From an uncultured Oscillospiraceae bacterium (GTDB lineage Bacteria > Bacillota > Clostridia > Oscillospirales > Oscillospiraceae): a stretch of 8,354 bases of DNA. Made by a program: the position numbers and the translations under genes. The number at the start of each line of letters is the position of its first letter. Position 1 is the stretch's first letter. The DNA is taken from the NCBI GenBank assembly GCA_944385595.1, contig CALWXY010000088.1, positions 1 through 8,354 of the forward strand, given 5' to 3'. Below, piece after piece: positions 6,158 through 8,354 of the stretch. The notes under the pieces are model-generated. The model searched no databases. It saw only the letters and a program-made list of their open reading frames with translations, and had not been told where the DNA came from.

Positions 6158-6880
6158 ATGAGCACTTGCGATAAATACCGCGAGCTGATGAGCGCCGCGC
6201 TCGACGGCGAGCTGAGCGAGCAGCAGCGCGCGGAGCTTGAGGCGCACATCGCCTCCTGCGGCGACTGCGCCGCCGTTTTCGCGGCCTTCTCCTCCATCTC
6301 CGGCGAGCTGCGCGGCCTTGAGCCGGTCCCGGAGGGCTTTGCCGCCTCCGTGATGGCGTCGATTCCGGCGCGGAGAGCGCGCCGGAGCTGGAGGCGCTAT
6401 CTCGCCGTCGCGGCCTGCCTCGTGCTGATCTGCGCCGCCGCCGTTCGCGGTCTGGACGACAAAAGCGTCGCCAGCACCATGGGCGATTTGCGCGCCGCGC
6501 CTTATGAGGCGGCGGAGCCGGAGAGCGCCACGCAGGACGTGCAGGTGAACGCCGCGCTCTACGACGTTGCCGCCGGCGAGGTCGACAGCGTCATATTCAA
6601 CGGCGCAAGCGCCGTTGACGCCGTGCTGTCCAGGGACAGCACGAAATTCCAGCCCGGCGAGGAGGCCATGCGCGAGCTGCTGTACGCGCTCGAATACGCC
6701 GAGGCCGCCGAGGCGCCGGAGCGCGCGGCCGACGCGAGCATTTCGCTCGCGGACGGCTCGGTCATCGAGATCTGGCTTTCGGACGGCGAGGCCGTCTGCC
6801 GCCTCGGCGAGGCGTGCTACCGCCCGGAGGGCTCGGCGGAGGACATCTCCGCAATGCTCGAAAAAATCACAAACAGCTGA
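6158..6880 (+). CDS. Zinc-finger (ZAS) transmembrane anti-sigma factor
   Basis: A 240-residue protein with the anti-sigma zinc-finger domain at the N-terminus. C4, H30, C34 and C37 form the C...H-x3-C-x2-C set, with LMSAALDGELSEQQ between them, the usual sigma-binding helix region. One membrane segment lies at about residues 81-97 (YLAVAACLVLICAAAVRG) after a basic stretch, so the N-terminus should be cytoplasmic and residues 98-240 outside. The outer part begins with an acidic Ala/Glu linker and ends in a small alpha/beta-looking domain with DGSVIEIWLSDGEAVCRLG and two cysteines, C214 and C220. I do not recognise that domain. It should hold the upstream ECF sigma at the membrane until a signal triggers release. 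GGGGG (6145-6149) is eight bases before the ATG, and the gene is three bases from the sigma stop. The terminator follows. Confidence 0.88.
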   Translation: MSTCDKYRELMSAALDGELSEQQRAELEAHIASCGDCAAVFAAFSSISGELRGLEPVPEGFAASVMASIPARRARRSWRRYLAVAACLVLICAAAVRGLDDKSVASTMGDLRAAPYEAAEPESATQDVQVNAALYDVAAGEVDSVIFNGASAVDAVLSRDSTKFQPGEEAMRELLYALEYAEAAEAPERAADASISLADGSVIEIWLSDGEAVCRLGEACYRPEGSAEDISAMLEKITNS

Positions 6881-6886
6881 CGATTC

Positions 6887-6930
6887 AAAAACAGCCGCGC
6901 CAAATGGCGCGGCTGTTTTTGTTTACTTTT
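6887..6930 (+). terminator. Strong rho-independent terminator after the anti-sigma gene
   Basis: A perfect 15-bp stem (AAAAACAGCCGCGCC paired with GGCGCGGCTGTTTTT) carries the loop AAAT at 6902-6905, followed by further T-rich sequence. It starts six bases after the anti-sigma stop and separates the trmB-to-anti-sigma operon from metY. The A run on the left side would let it work on the other strand too, although no gene reads towards it from the right. Confidence 0.96.
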
Positions 6931-6950
6931 CGCTCCGCCGGACTTATAAT
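6922..6950 (+). promoter_or_regulatory. Sigma-A-type promoter of metY
   Basis: TTTACT (6922-6927) and a perfect TATAAT (6945-6950) are separated by exactly 17 bases. The start of transcription would be near 6957, leaving a leader of under 30 bases with no room for an S-box or T-box. The -35 lies in the T-rich tail of the preceding terminator. Confidence 0.78.
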
Positions 6951-6983
6951 AGCCCTAATAAACCGGCGAAAGGATGATACTTG

Positions 6984-8267
6984 ATGAACAAATATAAATT
7001 TGAGACTATGCAGCTCCACGTCGGGCAGGAGAGCCCCGACAGCGCCACCGGCGCGAGGGCCGTACCCATATACGCCACCACCTCATACGTCTTCCCCGAC
7101 AGCGCCGACGCCGCCGCGAGGTTCGACCTCAGCCGGCCCGGCAACGTCTACTCCCGCATGGATAACCCCACCAGCGACGTGCTCGAAAAGCGCATGGCGG
7201 CGCTGGAGGGCGGTGTCGCCGCCGTGGCATTCGCCAGCGGCACAGCGGCCATCGCGGGCGCTGTGCAGAACATACTCACCAAGGGCAGCCACATCGTCGC
7301 GGCGTCGACGCTCTACGGCGGCACCTTTAACCTCTTCGCCCACACTCTGGCCGACTGCGGCATAGACGCCACCTTTGTCCAGGGCGGCGACCCCGCCGAT
7401 TTCGAGGCCGCGATGCGACCCGAGACCCGCCTCGTCTACATCGAGAGCATGGGCAACCCCAACTGCAATGTCATGGATATCGAGGCCATCGCCGCCGTCG
7501 CCCACGTGCACAGGGTGCCGCTCATGGTCGACAACACCTTCGGCACGCCCTACCTCATCCGCCCCATTGAGCACGGCGCGGACATAGTCGTCCACTCGAC
7601 GACCAAGTTCATCGGCGGCCACGGCAGCGTCCTCGGCGGCATGGTCATAGACGGCGGCAGCTTCGACTGGGCGGCCTCCGGGCTGTTCCCCGGCCTCTCC
7701 GAGCCGAACGAGAACTACCACGGCGTCGTCTTCACCGACATCGCCGGCAAATCCGCCTACGCCGTCAAGCTGCGCAGCACCATACTGCGCGACTTCGGCG
7801 CCTGCCCCAGCCCGTTCAGCAGCTGGATACTGCTCCAAGGGCTTGAGACGCTGTCGCTGCGCGTCGAGCGCCATGTGCAGAACGCCGTCAGGGCGGCGGA
7901 GTACCTCGCGAAGCGCCCGGAGGTGGCGAGGGTCAACCACCCTGCTCTGCCCGACCACCCCGACCATGAGCTGTATAAGAAATACTTCCCCCTCGGCGGC
8001 GGCGCGATATTCACCATCGAGCTGCGCGACGCTGCCAAGGCGCAGCAGTTCTGCGAGAGCCTGAGACTCTTCTCGCTGCTCGCGAACGTCGCCGACGTGA
8101 AGAGCCTCGTCATCCATCCGGCCTCGACCACCCACGCCCAGATGAACGAGGCCGAGCTCGCCGCCTGCGGCATCAGCAAGGGGACGATTCGCCTCTCCAT
8201 AGGCACGGAGCACATAGACGACATCATCGCCGACCTCGAGCAGGCCTTCGAGGCCATAAGGGGCTGA
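6984..8267 (+). CDS. metY: O-acetylhomoserine sulfhydrylase (MetY; Cys/Met metabolism PLP enzyme)
   Basis: A 427-residue cytoplasmic PLP enzyme of the Cys/Met metabolism family (aspartate aminotransferase fold). It makes homocysteine from O-acetylhomoserine and sulfide. Visible motifs are VPIYATTSYVF (27-37), YSRMDNPT (56-63), ASGTAAI (84-90), VYIESMGNPNC (151-161), D183 in VDNTFGTPYL, and the cofactor lysine K208 in HSTTKFIGGHG. The central insertion, with FPGLSEPNENYHG, is typical of the long MetY branch rather than of the shorter MetB/MetC enzymes. The ATG at 6984 is preferred over the TTG at 6981: AAAGGA (6969-6974) is nine bases from the ATG, and the family starts near this residue. A cysteine synthase gene follows after three bases, so both sulfide-fixing steps appear to share one transcript. 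No truncation or missing key residue is seen. Confidence 0.95.
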   Translation: MNKYKFETMQLHVGQESPDSATGARAVPIYATTSYVFPDSADAAARFDLSRPGNVYSRMDNPTSDVLEKRMAALEGGVAAVAFASGTAAIAGAVQNILTKGSHIVAASTLYGGTFNLFAHTLADCGIDATFVQGGDPADFEAAMRPETRLVYIESMGNPNCNVMDIEAIAAVAHVHRVPLMVDNTFGTPYLIRPIEHGADIVVHSTTKFIGGHGSVLGGMVIDGGSFDWAASGLFPGLSEPNENYHGVVFTDIAGKSAYAVKLRSTILRDFGACPSPFSSWILLQGLETLSLRVERHVQNAVRAAEYLAKRPEVARVNHPALPDHPDHELYKKYFPLGGGAIFTIELRDAAKAQQFCESLRLFSLLANVADVKSLVIHPASTTHAQMNEAELAACGISKGTIRLSIGTEHIDDIIADLEQAFEAIRG

Positions 8268-8270
8268 GCC

Positions 8271-8354
8271 ATGATTTACGGGAGCATCACCGAGCTCATC
8301 GGCTCGACGCCGCTGCTGCGGCTTGAGCGCTTCGGGGCGGGGCTGGGCGCTGAG
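8271..8354 (+). CDS. cysK: Cysteine synthase (O-acetylserine sulfhydrylase), 5' end only
   Basis: Only the first 28 codons are in the window. The start of the protein, MIYGSITELIGSTPLLRLER, matches the N-terminus of CysK/CysM-type PLP enzymes, where the IG-x-TP-L motif precedes the cofactor lysine region. The ATG is three bases after the metY stop, with AAGGGG (8258-8263) seven bases upstream, so it is co-transcribed with metY. The enzyme would make cysteine from O-acetylserine and sulfide. Assignment to CysK rather than CysM or cystathionine beta-synthase cannot be settled from so short a piece. Confidence 0.85.
   Translation, partial: MIYGSITELIGSTPLLRLERFGAGLGAE

Noticed and set aside
7083..8213. 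A minus-strand open frame of 376 codons within metY
   Set aside because: It lies wholly inside the well-supported metY gene, has shadow-like composition, and shows no ribosome binding site or recognisable domain.

Overview
The window looks like a chromosomal stretch from a GC-rich, endospore-forming member of the Clostridia, perhaps an Oscillospiraceae-type gut bacterium. That placement is an inference from three things: the sporulation pair yabP-yabQ next to divIC and yabR, the strong Shine-Dalgarno sites and Firmicutes-style T-box leader, and the high GC coding sequence. No mobile element, CRISPR array, rRNA or tRNA gene is visible. Almost all of the DNA is explained by ten genes plus the start of an eleventh.

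Left end (1-1511, minus strand): a 2-isopropylmalate-synthase-like gene runs off the left edge. It sits behind a complete T-box riboswitch with its own near-consensus promoter and terminator. The leader fits leucine (candidate specifier CUC, and an acceptor-binding base that matches a tRNA with A73). The encoded protein has lost most of the family's metal-binding residues but keeps the C-terminal leucine-type regulatory domain, so it may be a pseudoenzyme or have a changed reaction.

Middle left (1583-3095, plus strand): yabP, yabQ, divIC and yabR form a compact sporulation, division and RNA-binding cluster that ends in a rho-independent terminator. yabQ and divIC overlap by 89 bases in different frames.

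Middle (3108-6930, plus strand): an apparent operon of trmB, xthA (exonuclease III), dusB, an ECF sigma factor and its zinc-finger anti-sigma factor, joined by overlaps or gaps of a few bases and closed by a 15-bp perfect terminator. It couples tRNA modification and DNA repair to an envelope-type sigma/anti-sigma switch. The most striking local feature is a single in-frame TAG in trmB, exactly where the family has a conserved glutamate (GAG). Reading frame and similarity continue unbroken after it. All nine other visible stop codons in the window are TGA.

Right end (6922-8354, plus strand): a promoter with a perfect TATAAT drives metY (O-acetylhomoserine sulfhydrylase), followed after three bases by the beginning of a cysteine synthase gene. 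Together they form a sulfide-assimilation unit for homocysteine and cysteine.

The observations most worth checking are the amber codon in trmB and the catalytically degenerate, T-box-controlled LeuA-like protein. The rest is ordinary core-genome content.
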